Source: Candidatus Phytoplasma pruni
GTDB taxonomy: Bacteria > Bacillota_I > Bacilli_A > Acholeplasmatales > Acholeplasmataceae
Assembly: GCF_001277135.1 (NCBI RefSeq)
Contig: NZ_LHCF01000003.1
Span: forward strand, 1-45,108
Direction: 5' to 3'
Length of the DNA: 45,108 nucleotides
In this document: in pieces, positions 18,143 to 27,057 of the stretch
Layout of the letters: each line of letters opens with the position of its first letter
How positions within the stretch are numbered: the stretch's first letter is position 1
Made by a program: the position numbers and the translations under genes
The notes under the pieces: model-generated
Database searches by the model: none
Seen by the model: only the letters and a program-made list of their open reading frames with translations
What the model was told of the DNA's origin: nothing

Positions 18143-19030
18143 ATGAAAATGAATATTTTTAAACCTAATAAAAAAAACTTTTATATTATTTCGATTTTAA
18201 TTTTAACAGCGGTGATTTTTTTATTAATTATTTCTACTGCTTTCGCTTTCGACAAAGCAAAAGATGAAATTGCGGATGAAATTAAGGAAAAAACTAATGA
18301 AATTAAGGAAAAAACTAATAAAAAAATAAATGAAGTATTAGATCAACAATCAAAACAAACATCGCAAAAAAGAGATGAAGTGTTCAATAAATTATTGGAA
18401 AAAATGGATAATTTAGAAAACTCCCTTACTAAAGAATTAATTCCTAAATATTTAGAGCAATTAACCAAAAAAGCGGAAAGCAAAATAGAATCTTTCAATA
18501 CTCAAGAAATCACTCAAAAAATATTGGTTATTTTAGACCAAAAAGTAAAAGCTTTAGCGGATGATTTCACTAAAACACTACAAACAGCGATTGACAATTT
18601 AGGTCAAAGTATTGAAAAAGATAAAAAATCATTAATGGATAATATTGCAGGCAAAATCGACTCATGGAATAAAGACCTTGAAAAAGATAAAAAACAAATT
18701 ATTGAAAAAATTTCTACAGCATTAGATAATTTAGAACAAGCTACTAAAACAGCTAAGGATAAAATGGAAAATATTGAAGATAATATTCATGTGAAAGGAA
18801 TTGTGGAAAGTTTAAAAATAAGTATTAATCAATTGCCGCCTCAATTAAGTCACAAAATAAAAGATTTGATAAAGGAGAGTTTGCCGACATGGTTAGGGGG
18901 TACAACTCCAGACAACAAAAACTCCAATGTTGACGCCAATGAAAACAATCCTGCTTCACCAGCCGTCACCTCCAACTCTTCAGTTGGCAAAATAATGTCG
19001 TTGTTTGGTTCGTCGTGGTGGAATTCATAA
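18143..19030 (+). CDS. Secreted or surface coiled-coil protein
   Basis: 295 residues. The N-terminus is basic (MKMNIFKPNKKN) and is followed by a hydrophobic core and ISTAFAFDKA, a plausible signal peptide ending near residue 36. The mature part is almost entirely amphipathic helix: a duplicated KEKTNEI unit, then long stretches such as DNLGQSIEKDKKSLMDNIAG and EKDKKQIIEKISTALDNLEQ. It resembles apolipoprotein- or PspA-like helical rods in pattern only. A flexible N/S/P-rich tail ends in FGSSWWNS. There is no second TM segment, so it may be released or held as an immunodominant-type surface protein. Transcribed alone, with a promoter at 18016 and a terminator at 19064. Confidence 0.85.
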   Translation: MKMNIFKPNKKNFYIISILILTAVIFLLIISTAFAFDKAKDEIADEIKEKTNEIKEKTNKKINEVLDQQSKQTSQKRDEVFNKLLEKMDNLENSLTKELIPKYLEQLTKKAESKIESFNTQEITQKILVILDQKVKALADDFTKTLQTAIDNLGQSIEKDKKSLMDNIAGKIDSWNKDLEKDKKQIIEKISTALDNLEQATKTAKDKMENIEDNIHVKGIVESLKISINQLPPQLSHKIKDLIKESLPTWLGGTTPDNKNSNVDANENNPASPAVTSNSSVGKIMSLFGSSWWNS

Positions 19031-19063
19031 AAAAATCAATTTATAATTCCTTTTTATAAAACT

Positions 19064-19092
19064 AAAACCGTTCTTTTTATAACGGTTTTTTT
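19064..19092 (+). terminator. Rho-independent terminator
   Basis: AAAACCGTT and AACGGTTTT pair around TCTTTTTAT, followed by T residues. Confidence 0.85.
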
Positions 19093-19175
19093 GCTAAATT
19101 GCTTTATATAATTTGATATTTATAAAAAGAGTAATATTATCATTTTCTTTGTTAATATTAGAATTAAAATAATTA

Positions 19176-19218
19176 TAATATTATTGTAATGGTTTTAAAA
19201 ATCATTACAATAATATTA
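19176..19218. promoter_or_regulatory. Perfect 16-bp inverted repeat
   Basis: TAATATTATTGTAATG and CATTACAATAATATTA are separated by 11 bases. No T run follows, and a proper terminator is already present just upstream, so an operator or an RNA structure in the 5' region of the next gene is more likely. Confidence 0.6.
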
Positions 19219-19330
19219 ATAAATATGTTTTTCTACCTTTTATCCTAATAATTAAAATAAAAATTCAAATTCAAAAATTAAATTAAAATTCAAACAATTA
19301 AACAATTAAATGTAAACAAGAGGAAAGATT

Positions 19331-19860
19331 ATTAGAAACACAAACGATTCGAACAACATTTTAAAAATATTTTTAATTGTCCCTTTGCTCGTTCTTTTAT
19401 TATTTTTCATTATTTATTTTAGTTTTTTTTACAATAAAGAGCAAAAAATCGCTCTTCCGACAGACAAATTGGTTTCTTATGAACAACCCCATTTAGACGA
19501 GTATGCCGAATCAAAAGATTTTAACAATGTTTTAGACAATAAATTTCAAGAAACATTAGATGAAAATAACTTAACAAAAGAAGAAGAGAAACAAGAAACA
19601 TTTATCATTGAAGAAATTCAAAATGAAAATTTAAATACAAAAGATACAACGTTAAATTTTGATGAAGAAGTAAAACAAATCACAGAATCTAAAGAAAAAA
19701 CTAAAAAAATAAAAAATGGAGTAGTATCTTCGGAAAGAAATCCGAAAAAAATGATAAAAAAGATAAACAAACCGACATTATAGAAAAAAATTCCGACTTA
19801 TCCGAAGTAGAAGATAAAATTCAAGAAGAAATGACAATACAGCAAGAAAAAACGCAATAA
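19331..19860 (+). CDS. Single-pass anchored acidic protein with a frameshift and non-standard start
   Basis: No ATG fits. Directly behind a strong AAGAGGAAAG ribosome binding site, ATT 19331 opens a frame reading IRNTNDSNNILKIFLIVPLL and a TM segment. TTG 19385 is the first usual start, but it cuts into the TM and lacks a binding site. The outer part is strongly acidic (about 60-175). The open frame ends at 19783. In the -1 frame the same composition continues (SEKNDKKDKQTDIIEKNSDL, then SEVEDKIQEEMTIQQEKTQ) to TAA 19858-19860. The shift must occur between about 19704 and 19750, where A runs are present. It is either a mutated gene or one using -1 frameshifting. No family is recognised. Confidence 0.5.
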
Positions 19861-19876
19861 TAAACATTTTATCATT

Positions 19877-19908
19877 AAAAAAAGACCTTTTAATAAGGTC
19901 TTTTTTTT
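19877..19908 (+). terminator. Rho-independent terminator
   Basis: AAAAAAAGACCTT and AAGGTCTTTTTTTT form a hairpin 17 bases after the preceding gene. Confidence 0.85.
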
Positions 19909-19984
19909 ATAAATCATATCAGATATTTTTATATTATTTAATGATATAATTATAATGCTATGTAAATATTTTTATTAGAAAGGT

Positions 19985-20062
19985 ATGAAAATATATATCA
20001 AATTTGTCCTAACTGAATTAAAATATTATCCCCCCAAAGAGGGGCAAATTAATTTTTTGTAA
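19985..20062 (+). CDS. Possible 25-residue leader peptide
   Basis: ATG 19985 follows AGAAAGGT and two overlapping TATAAT boxes (19945-19956). It encodes MKIYIKFVLTELKYYPPKEG plus five residues. CCCC and GGGG near its end could form a short hairpin followed by a T run, as in an attenuator. A second small ORF (20088-20225, 45 residues, starting MKQLSRKINKMYFYG) lacks a binding site. Both precede the secreted-protein gene at 20245; neither is confidently a gene. Confidence 0.35.
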   Translation: MKIYIKFVLTELKYYPPKEGQINFL

Positions 20063-20244
20063 TCCAGAAACTTTTTTTATTCTATAAATGAAACAACTTT
20101 CTCGCAAAATCAATAAAATGTATTTTTATGGTTTTTTACTACATATCTATTGTTTTATACAACCCATTAAAGAGACAATTACAAAAATAATATTTTCATT
20201 TTTAGAGGATATTAATTTTAATTAGAAAGCATTCACAAAAAAAT

Positions 20245-20985
20245 ATGTCAATTCAAGGAAAAAAGGTTTGGAAATATTTTGTCATCTTTCTAACCTTTTC
20301 ATTAATAAGTCCTATATACGGAGTCACTCCTTATCGTAATAAACAACCAGAAACGAAAAAAATAGTTTCCCCTATTCTTTACCCTTCTATAGAAAAAATC
20401 AAAACAATGTTGCCGACCATAAAAGACGCAGCTTTTTGCCAACGTTTATTAGAACATGTTGTTAAAATGATTTTCGCAGAAATAGACAAGGAATATTATA
20501 ATTTTCAGGAAAAAGACAAGGAAAACATTGATTTTCTGTATCAAACCTTAGAAAAATATAATATTGTAGAAGAGTTTAGTGATACAATCGCTACGACCGT
20601 TTTTGACCCTAACGAATACCTTTTTGTATTTGTCGGAAACGCCAATGATTTAAAAAATTATCAAATATATTTACAACATAAAAAAAACAATTTTCAAGGC
20701 GACAAAGGTTCTTTTTGGCGCAATTGGCAACCAGCTAATATGATCTTTGTTTCTAAAAAACATATTCAATTTTTAATTGACAAATTACTTCAAGCGATGC
20801 TTTTGGAAGAAGAAATGAAAATCATAAATTCAAATCTTCTCTTTCAAAATAGCGAAAGTTATAAAAAAAATTTACAACCACAAATACAATTTATTCAACA
20901 AGAAATAAAGAGTTTAAAAGAAGAATTAGGGCGAGAAAGATGCCTAAATATCAGCATAAATAACGAAATGCTGGACCTGCAATGA
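20245..20985 (+). CDS. 5' part (exon 1) of a giant surface coiled-coil AAA+ protein
   Basis: 246 residues as an ORF. A signal peptide (GKKVWKYFVIFLTFSLISPI, cleavage probably after IYG) is followed by a helical domain of unknown family and, from about residue 180, a coiled coil (LLEEEMKIINSNLL, QQEIKSLKEEL). After KEEL (about residue 228) the character changes abruptly to GRERCLNISINNEMLDLQ and a stop. This is where an apparent group II intron begins. The coiled coil resumes after the intron at about 21700, so this ORF is best read as exon 1 of the gene continued at 21863-26779. If splicing fails, it would be a short secreted protein. Confidence 0.7.
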   Translation: MSIQGKKVWKYFVIFLTFSLISPIYGVTPYRNKQPETKKIVSPILYPSIEKIKTMLPTIKDAAFCQRLLEHVVKMIFAEIDKEYYNFQEKDKENIDFLYQTLEKYNIVEEFSDTIATTVFDPNEYLFVFVGNANDLKNYQIYLQHKKNNFQGDKGSFWRNWQPANMIFVSKKHIQFLIDKLLQAMLLEEEMKIINSNLLFQNSESYKKNLQPQIQFIQQEIKSLKEELGRERCLNISINNEMLDLQ

Positions 20986-21705
20986 TGGTCTAACTCATAT
21001 TTTCGGTCTATAAAACGAAAGAATTATAAATTACAGCAGAAAATAAAAGCGCAAATGAGGGTTATCCTTTAATCCAACAAGAAGACGCAAGAGCAAACGA
21101 TCAACACGGATAACTTCTGAAAAGGAGCTAAGAGCAACCAAAAGGGTTACAAATCATAACTTGTTAGATAAAAATAGCTTTATTTTCGTTTATATCAACA
21201 ATTTTGAGGTCTTTTAACGTATTTTAATTCGTATGTTAAAATCATTTTCATCGTTCTAGATGATGGAGTTAATTCCCGCCTCAAACCTACCTGTCAGAAA
21301 ATATTTTATGCCAGATAAGATATAATTGCTCAGGTCAGCTCGCCTAAATTGATTACGTAGATATTTAGAGTAACTTCTATTTCCCTAAAACAGAACCCTT
21401 TTTCAACTTGATAGTTGTTAAGGTTGTTGTCAAGGGAGAAGCAGAATCATAGTAGTCGTGAGAAATTGACAATTAATGCTGAAATGCATCAATATACTGA
21501 CTCACCAAGGAGAGGGATAACGACCCTTACAAGGCGAAAGATGAAAAAATAGTAAGGCTATATTAATTTTTTTTAAAAAACATTTAAACTTATAAATGAC
21601 TCCTATTTTTTTAAGAGAAATCAATATTAACACACTATTTTAACCGCCGTATGCTTGGAAACTTGCTTGTACGGTGGTGTGGGGGGCTTAGTGTAATAAA
21701 CCCAT
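20929..21705 (+). ncRNA. Group II intron-like RNA without reverse transcriptase ORF
   Basis: A ~780-base block of non-coding, less AT-rich sequence splits a coiled-coil gene. Near the 3' end a domain V-like hairpin is visible: ACCGCCGTA (21643-21651) pairs with TACGGTGGT (21670-21678), a GGAAAC cap lies in the middle, and a CGC triad sits at the base; the upper stem has two T-T mismatches. A domain VI-like stem (TGGG with CCCA, inner TTA-GTG-TAA) ends at CCCAT (21701-21705). The 5' end looks like GGGCG (consensus GUGYG). GAATTA just before it (20923-20928) is complementary to TAATTC at 21225-21230 and 21270-21275, candidate EBS1 sites. A stub ATGAAAAAATAG (21541-21552) stands where the maturase ORF would begin. 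Exact ends are uncertain: the junctions named here do not restore the frame. Confidence 0.65.
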
Positions 21706-21862
21706 TTTAAACGGTAAAACGCATCAATTCTATCCCGATAAGAAATATCAAGATTTATATACACAAAAACAAGTAATCATCAATCAACAACGCCATGAAA
21801 TAGATCGTTTAGAAACTAAAATACACCAACAAAACGCCCTTATTAAACGACAATCAAAAGAT

Positions 21863-24800
21863 ATGGACGACAAAATAAGAGAACTAAAGGCGGTTAAAGA
21901 ACAATTTTTCCTGGCAAATCAAAACAATCTTTCCAATGAGCAAGAAAAAAATCAATTAATAAAAAGAATTGATCAATTAATTCAAAATATCAGAGGACAA
22001 GAAAATATTTTATTTTCTCAACAACAAGAGATCGTTTCTCTTCAAAGAGAAAAAACAGGCATAGAACAAAGGTTAACGGAAGAAATTAGTGCAATCCAAT
22101 CTCAACAAAAATTGCAAAACGAAGAAAAACAAAGTTTAGTGTCCTTTATCGAAACCCAACAAAACCTTTTAAAAGACAAACAAAAAAAATTAGATGAAAC
22201 GCAAGAACAATTGAGCTTAACTCAAACAACCGTCGAAAGGCTTAATTTGTTAATGCAAGAACAACAAAATAAGTTGGATAAACATAAAGAAGACATCTTG
22301 TCTTTAAGAACGCAAATTTTTAATCAAAAAAACGATATTACAGCCAAAGATAAATTAATCCAACAAAAAATACACGAATTAGAAGCTAAAAAAACGGAAT
22401 TAAACCAAAGAGAAAAAGAAAATAATCTTTTAGAAGAGGATAAAAATCGCTTAAATAATGAAATAAAAGATTTGAACCGTAATATTGATGTTCAAAGGGA
22501 GGTGTTATCACAACAAGCATTGACCGTGCAACAACTGCAAAAAGATAAGACAGCTTTAGAAAATCAATTGTTATCCAAAAAAAAAGAAATCGAATCCCAT
22601 CAAACTTTAAGCCAATACGAAAAACAAACGCTAATAAGAACCATTGATTATCAAAAAAGTATTTTAGTGGACAATCAAAGACAATTAGACGAAATGCAAG
22701 AACAATTAAGTTCTGCCCAAAAACAGATTGAAAAACTTAATGCAATAATTAAAGAATATAAAAAACAAATTGCACAAAAAGAAGAAGCTATTGTTGCCTT
22801 AAAAAACCAAATAAAAGATAAAAGCGAAGAAATTAAACGCAATAATACAACAATTAAACAAAAAGTCCAAGAGTTAGAGGATAAACAAGCTGAATTAGCC
22901 CAAAAAGAACAAAAAAACACTCTTTTAGAAGAAGAAAAAACCCGTTTAACTAATGAAATAAATGATTTAATCCGTGATATCAATTCTCAAAGAGAAACGC
23001 TATCGCAACAAAAAAATTCTATTCAAGAGTTGCAAACAGATAAAACGGTTTTAGAGGGACAATTGTTATCTAAAGAAGAAGAAATTAAACATCATCAAAA
23101 TTTAAGTCAAAACGAAAAACAATCTTTATTAATTGTTATTGATCAACAAAAAAATCTTTTAGTAGAAGATCAAAACCAATTAAACGACATTCAAGACCGA
23201 TTAGTGACTTCTCAAAAAGAAATAGACAAGCTTAAAAAAACCATCCAAGATTATCAACAACAATTAGAACAACAACAAGAAAACATTATAACCTTACAAA
23301 ATACAATAAAGGCTAAAAACAAAGAAATCAGTGTAAATAATGAAATAATTAAACAAAAAGTCCAAGAGTTAGAAAACAAACAAGAACGATTAGCCCAAGG
23401 AGAAAAAGAAAATAATCTTTTAGAACGAGACAAAAACCGCTTAAAAAACGAAATCAAGGATTTAATTAGTGATATTGATTCTTTTAAAAATAAGTTATCT
23501 CAACAAGAAGCATCCATAGAAGAACTACAAACAGATAAAAATACTTTGGAAAACCTTTTATCTTCCAAAGAACAAGAAATTAAAACTCTGCAAATTTTAA
23601 GCCAACAAGAAAAACAAACTTTACAAGAGTCAATTAATCATCAAAAAATTCTTTTACAAGAAAATCAAAATCAATTAAGCCAAACTAAAGATAAATTAGA
23701 TTCATCTCAAAAAGAGATAGAAAAACTTAAAAAAACCATCCAAGATTATCAACAACAATTAGACCAAAGGCAAACTGATATTGATGCATTAAAAAAACAA
23801 ATTACAGAACAAATTGCTAAAATAAATCAAAAATCAGAAGAAATTCAAAACAAAAATATTGAATTAGAACGAAAGCAAACCCAATTAAGAGATGGAGAAA
23901 AACAAAATAATCTTTTAGAAAGAGATAAAAATAAATTAAATGCAGAAATACAAACTTTAATGAGCGATATTGCAGCTCAAAAAAACGACTTAAAACAACA
24001 AGGACAATTCATCCAAAAATTGCAAAAAGATAAAAATAACTTAGAAGAAGAATTATTACTAAAAGAAACAGAAATTCAAACTCTTCAAACTTTAAGTAAA
24101 AAAGAGAAACAATCTTTGCAAATAATCATTAATCATCAAAAAAATATTTTAAAAGATAATCAATCACAACTAGACAAAACACAAGAACAATTAAGAACTG
24201 CTTATTTTAACATTCAAGAACAAGAACAAAAGTTAAAAAAAAACGATCAAGAATTTAAATATTTGAATGAATTTTATGATAATACTTTAGATAAATTAGA
24301 AACCATCATTGAAAATTCACAAAAACAAAAAGAAAAAAGCGACCAATTTATTTTGGGCAAATATCAAGAAATGCTTGAATTAACAAAAAAAGAATTAAAA
24401 GATGAAGCCAAAGAAAGAATTAAATTAACACAAACAGAAACAGCAGCTGCTAGATTTTTAAAAGATACTACTCGTTTACACAGTTTTAAAGATGTTATCG
24501 GAATGGAAAAAGAAAAAGAGCAACTTTTAGAAAGTTTATCTTATTTAAAGAATCCTGAAGAATATAAAAAAATGGGCGTTAAAAAACAACCTAGAGGAGT
24601 TTTGTTGTACGGACCGCCAGGCACAGGTAAAACATATTTAGCCGAAGCTTTTGCCAAAGAATCAGGCTTACCTTTTTACGCTGTTACTTCTGCAGATTTT
24701 TCCCGAAGTTATGTAGGAGAAGGACCGAGAATTATAGAAAATCTTTTTGAAGAAGCACGCAAACATTCTCCATGTATCATTTTTATCGATGAGTGTGAAA

Positions 24801-26779
24801 GTATTTTTAGAAAACGCAATGCTAATGGTTTAACTTCAGACCATGGGAATATGATTTCCTCTTTTTTATCCCAAATCGAGGGTATTTATACAGATCCTGA
24901 TAAAACTGTTTTTATTATAGCGGCCACTAACTTTAAAGATGAAATAGATATCGCCGTTTTAAGTCGTTTTAACAAACTGATTGAAATAAATTATTGGAAA
25001 GAAGAAGAGTTGAAAACTTTTGTTAAAATGATTTCTAAAAATTATAAATTAGATGTTCGTGCTTATAAATATTTAGACAAAATTATAGAACAGATTTGTA
25101 AATTCGATAATCATTTTTTAAAATCACCAAGAAAAATTATTGAAATTTTAGATCAAGCAGCAGGGATAGCTATTGAAATGCATCACCATTTAAACATTTT
25201 GCCTATTGATTTACAATTAGCTTTCGATAGAATTTCACAATCAGAAACTTTAGTAGATTGGGAGAAACATACCCATGACAAACCTGATATGGCTTTTTTA
25301 TCGACAATGAAAGAATATAAAAACGTTCCTTTGAAACACCTTTTCAAAGATAGTTCTTTCTCCTTTTCTGAAAAGAAATATTTTGATTTAATCAATAATC
25401 ATTATCAAAAACATCAAAAAGCCGGTTATAATAAATATCTAAGCGACGAAATAGACAGTATTTCCTTTTCAGATGATAAAGACAAAATCAAAAAAACATA
25501 TAATGATAAAAACCCTTTGCCAGAAGGTTTATTAGGCGTTTATTTCGAAGATAAAGAAAATACAGACTCCACCAAAAGACGTTCAGAAATTCAAAAAATT
25601 GATAGTTTAGAAGAAATTTTAAAAATGGGCATGAAAAAAGTTCATCAGATTTATTTAATTTGGGACTATGAAAAATTAAAAATCAATCAACAAACAGCAC
25701 ACATGTTAATAGATAAATTTTGCTATAAATATCCTTTTTTAAGAGGTGATGCTTTTTTTCAAACGCACATCTTACAAAAAGCTAGAGAAATCGATAATAA
25801 CGAAGCAGAAATAGAACAATTTATTTTGAAATTTTTAGATGAAAACATAAAACAACCTTTAATAAATAATGTTTTTAGTCAAATAGTAGCTCAAAATCTT
25901 TTAATCGAAGAAAAAGATAAATTAGAAATTAAAAAAATAATTGCTGATAAATTGGATTTTTTAATATTGTCTCCTCATATTTTGACTTTAGAGAAACTGC
26001 AATTCGCACTCTTGTCAGAAACTAAAACTTATTTAGAAGTTAACAAAAAACAAATATTAGAACAACAAGTAGACCGCATTATTGAAGAACTAAAATTAAA
26101 TAATATGCTTTTCACTTCTCAACAGATCAAGCATTTCCAAATAGATTTAAAAAAAGAAGTTTATGACAAATTAGTGAATTTAATGAAAAGAAAAAACCAT
26201 ATTTCTTTAGACGAAGTCAAAGCAAATATTCAAGACAATTCCGCTTTATTAATAGATAGACTTTTTTATCAAATATGGCAAACAATATACCCTAAATTGC
26301 ATATTGAGATAGTGGAGTATGAAAAAAACTCTTTAATAACGCTTTTGCAAAATAAAGTTAAGAAAAATTTATTTTTTACCAATTTTTCTTTAGAAGAAAT
26401 AGTGGATCTTTTGCAACAAGAAATAAATACATATGAAAATAATTTTGAAGAAAGGTTAAAAGAAAAAGTATCCGCAACGGTGCATAAATACATTTTAATC
26501 GATCATATTTTAGAAGAACAACCTAACACCGAAACTATCGAATTAATTTCTAAAGGGGCTTTTTTAGTAGCGCAAAAAGAATCGCAACAACCAGATGTTA
26601 CCGAAAAGAAAATTCAACAAGAAATATATGATTTTATCAAAAATTATCGTATTAAAAATACTCATTCTTATGAAATTTATGTTTGGATTAAACATAATTT
26701 TTATATTATCCTTTTAACTTTAATGATGTTATATGTTTTAATTAATTCTGCGAATAAAAATCAAAAACGTCGCTATTAA
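21863..26779 (+). CDS. Giant coiled-coil AAA+ ATPase with C-terminal membrane anchor (3' exon)
   Basis: 1638 residues from the first ATG. The frame is open back to 21692 and adds coiled coil (THQFYPDKKYQDLYTQKQVI and on), and there is no ribosome binding site at the ATG, so translation probably enters from exon 1. Residues 1-790 are a long coiled coil containing five repeats of exactly 165 residues. Residues ~870-1120 are an FtsH/CDC48-type AAA+ module: Walker A GPPGTGKT (about 917), pore loop SYVGEGPR, Walker B IIFIDECES (about 975) and sensor IIAATNF. No protease domain follows. A ~450-residue helical region leads to one TM near 1605-1628 and the tail NKNQKRRY. A basic tail inside plus a signal peptide at the front places the ATPase outside the cell. 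The AAA+ module resembles the PMU ATPase at 41590 more than HflB. Confidence 0.9.
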   Translation: MDDKIRELKAVKEQFFLANQNNLSNEQEKNQLIKRIDQLIQNIRGQENILFSQQQEIVSLQREKTGIEQRLTEEISAIQSQQKLQNEEKQSLVSFIETQQNLLKDKQKKLDETQEQLSLTQTTVERLNLLMQEQQNKLDKHKEDILSLRTQIFNQKNDITAKDKLIQQKIHELEAKKTELNQREKENNLLEEDKNRLNNEIKDLNRNIDVQREVLSQQALTVQQLQKDKTALENQLLSKKKEIESHQTLSQYEKQTLIRTIDYQKSILVDNQRQLDEMQEQLSSAQKQIEKLNAIIKEYKKQIAQKEEAIVALKNQIKDKSEEIKRNNTTIKQKVQELEDKQAELAQKEQKNTLLEEEKTRLTNEINDLIRDINSQRETLSQQKNSIQELQTDKTVLEGQLLSKEEEIKHHQNLSQNEKQSLLIVIDQQKNLLVEDQNQLNDIQDRLVTSQKEIDKLKKTIQDYQQQLEQQQENIITLQNTIKAKNKEISVNNEIIKQKVQELENKQERLAQGEKENNLLERDKNRLKNEIKDLISDIDSFKNKLSQQEASIEELQTDKNTLENLLSSKEQEIKTLQILSQQEKQTLQESINHQKILLQENQNQLSQTKDKLDSSQKEIEKLKKTIQDYQQQLDQRQTDIDALKKQITEQIAKINQKSEEIQNKNIELERKQTQLRDGEKQNNLLERDKNKLNAEIQTLMSDIAAQKNDLKQQGQFIQKLQKDKNNLEEELLLKETEIQTLQTLSKKEKQSLQIIINHQKNILKDNQSQLDKTQEQLRTAYFNIQEQEQKLKKNDQEFKYLNEFYDNTLDKLETIIENSQKQKEKSDQFILGKYQEMLELTKKELKDEAKERIKLTQTETAAARFLKDTTRLHSFKDVIGMEKEKEQLLESLSYLKNPEEYKKMGVKKQPRGVLLYGPPGTGKTYLAEAFAKESGLPFYAVTSADFSRSYVGEGPRIIENLFEEARKHSPCIIFIDECESIFRKRNANGLTSDHGNMISSFLSQIEGIYTDPDKTVFIIAATNFKDEIDIAVLSRFNKLIEINYWKEEELKTFVKMISKNYKLDVRAYKYLDKIIEQICKFDNHFLKSPRKIIEILDQAAGIAIEMHHHLNILPIDLQLAFDRISQSETLVDWEKHTHDKPDMAFLSTMKEYKNVPLKHLFKDSSFSFSEKKYFDLINNHYQKHQKAGYNKYLSDEIDSISFSDDKDKIKKTYNDKNPLPEGLLGVYFEDKENTDSTKRRSEIQKIDSLEEILKMGMKKVHQIYLIWDYEKLKINQQTAHMLIDKFCYKYPFLRGDAFFQTHILQKAREIDNNEAEIEQFILKFLDENIKQPLINNVFSQIVAQNLLIEEKDKLEIKKIIADKLDFLILSPHILTLEKLQFALLSETKTYLEVNKKQILEQQVDRIIEELKLNNMLFTSQQIKHFQIDLKKEVYDKLVNLMKRKNHISLDEVKANIQDNSALLIDRLFYQIWQTIYPKLHIEIVEYEKNSLITLLQNKVKKNLFFTNFSLEEIVDLLQQEINTYENNFEERLKEKVSATVHKYILIDHILEEQPNTETIELISKGAFLVAQKESQQPDVTEKKIQQEIYDFIKNYRIKNTHSYEIYVWIKHNFYIILLTLMMLYVLINSANKNQKRRY
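22124..24237 (+). repeat. Five in-frame repeats with an exact 495-nt period
   Basis: The anchor GA(A/G)AAACAA recurs at 22124, 22619, 23114, 23609 and 24104, each 495 nt apart. A second anchor, coding for NLLE(E/R)DK or TLLEEEK, recurs at 22421, 22916, 23411 and 23906, again 495 apart. Each unit is 165 residues of coiled coil. The identical spacing with diverged sequence implies old duplications under length constraint; 165 is a multiple of 11 but not of 7. Confidence 0.9.
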
Positions 26780-26801
26780 TTGTAAAAAAATATTTTTCCT
26801 G

Positions 26802-26836
26802 GCCGTTTCTCTTTGAGAGATAACGGCTCTTTTTTT
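26802..26836 (+). terminator. Rho-independent terminator
   Basis: GCCGTT, TCTC, loop TTT, GAGA, then AACGGC form a stem followed by a T run, 22 bases after the giant gene. Confidence 0.85.
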
Positions 26837-26871
26837 AAATAAAAATAAATAAATTTCTTCAATGATATTGT

Positions 26872-26899
26872 TTGATAATCGGTTAAAATATGTTATTAT
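26872..26899 (+). promoter_or_regulatory. Probable promoter of the single-TM hflB
   Basis: TTGATA (26872-26877), 16 bases, TATTAT (26894-26899). It lies about 150 bases ahead of the start codon and directly after the terminator of the previous gene. Confidence 0.45.
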
Positions 26900-27057
26900 A
26901 TTGTTATTAATTCATAAATTATTAAATTTTTTTGTTAAAATATTTTAGACTTTATTAAAAAAAATGTTTCCAAAAAGAAATTAATATTTAGAAAAATTAA
27001 AACAGTAACACAATTTTTTTGTTAAACAATAAAATTTAAAAGGAATTTATTACATTT

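Noticed and set aside
22675-23457. Open frames on the minus strand within the coiled-coil region.
   Set aside because: They arise from the low-complexity Lys/Gln/Glu codons read backwards (Phe/Leu/Ser-rich) and have no start signals.
22124-24237. The regular repeats as a CRISPR array.
   Set aside because: The period is 495 nt, in frame, coding, with no short identical repeats and unique spacers; no cas genes are present.
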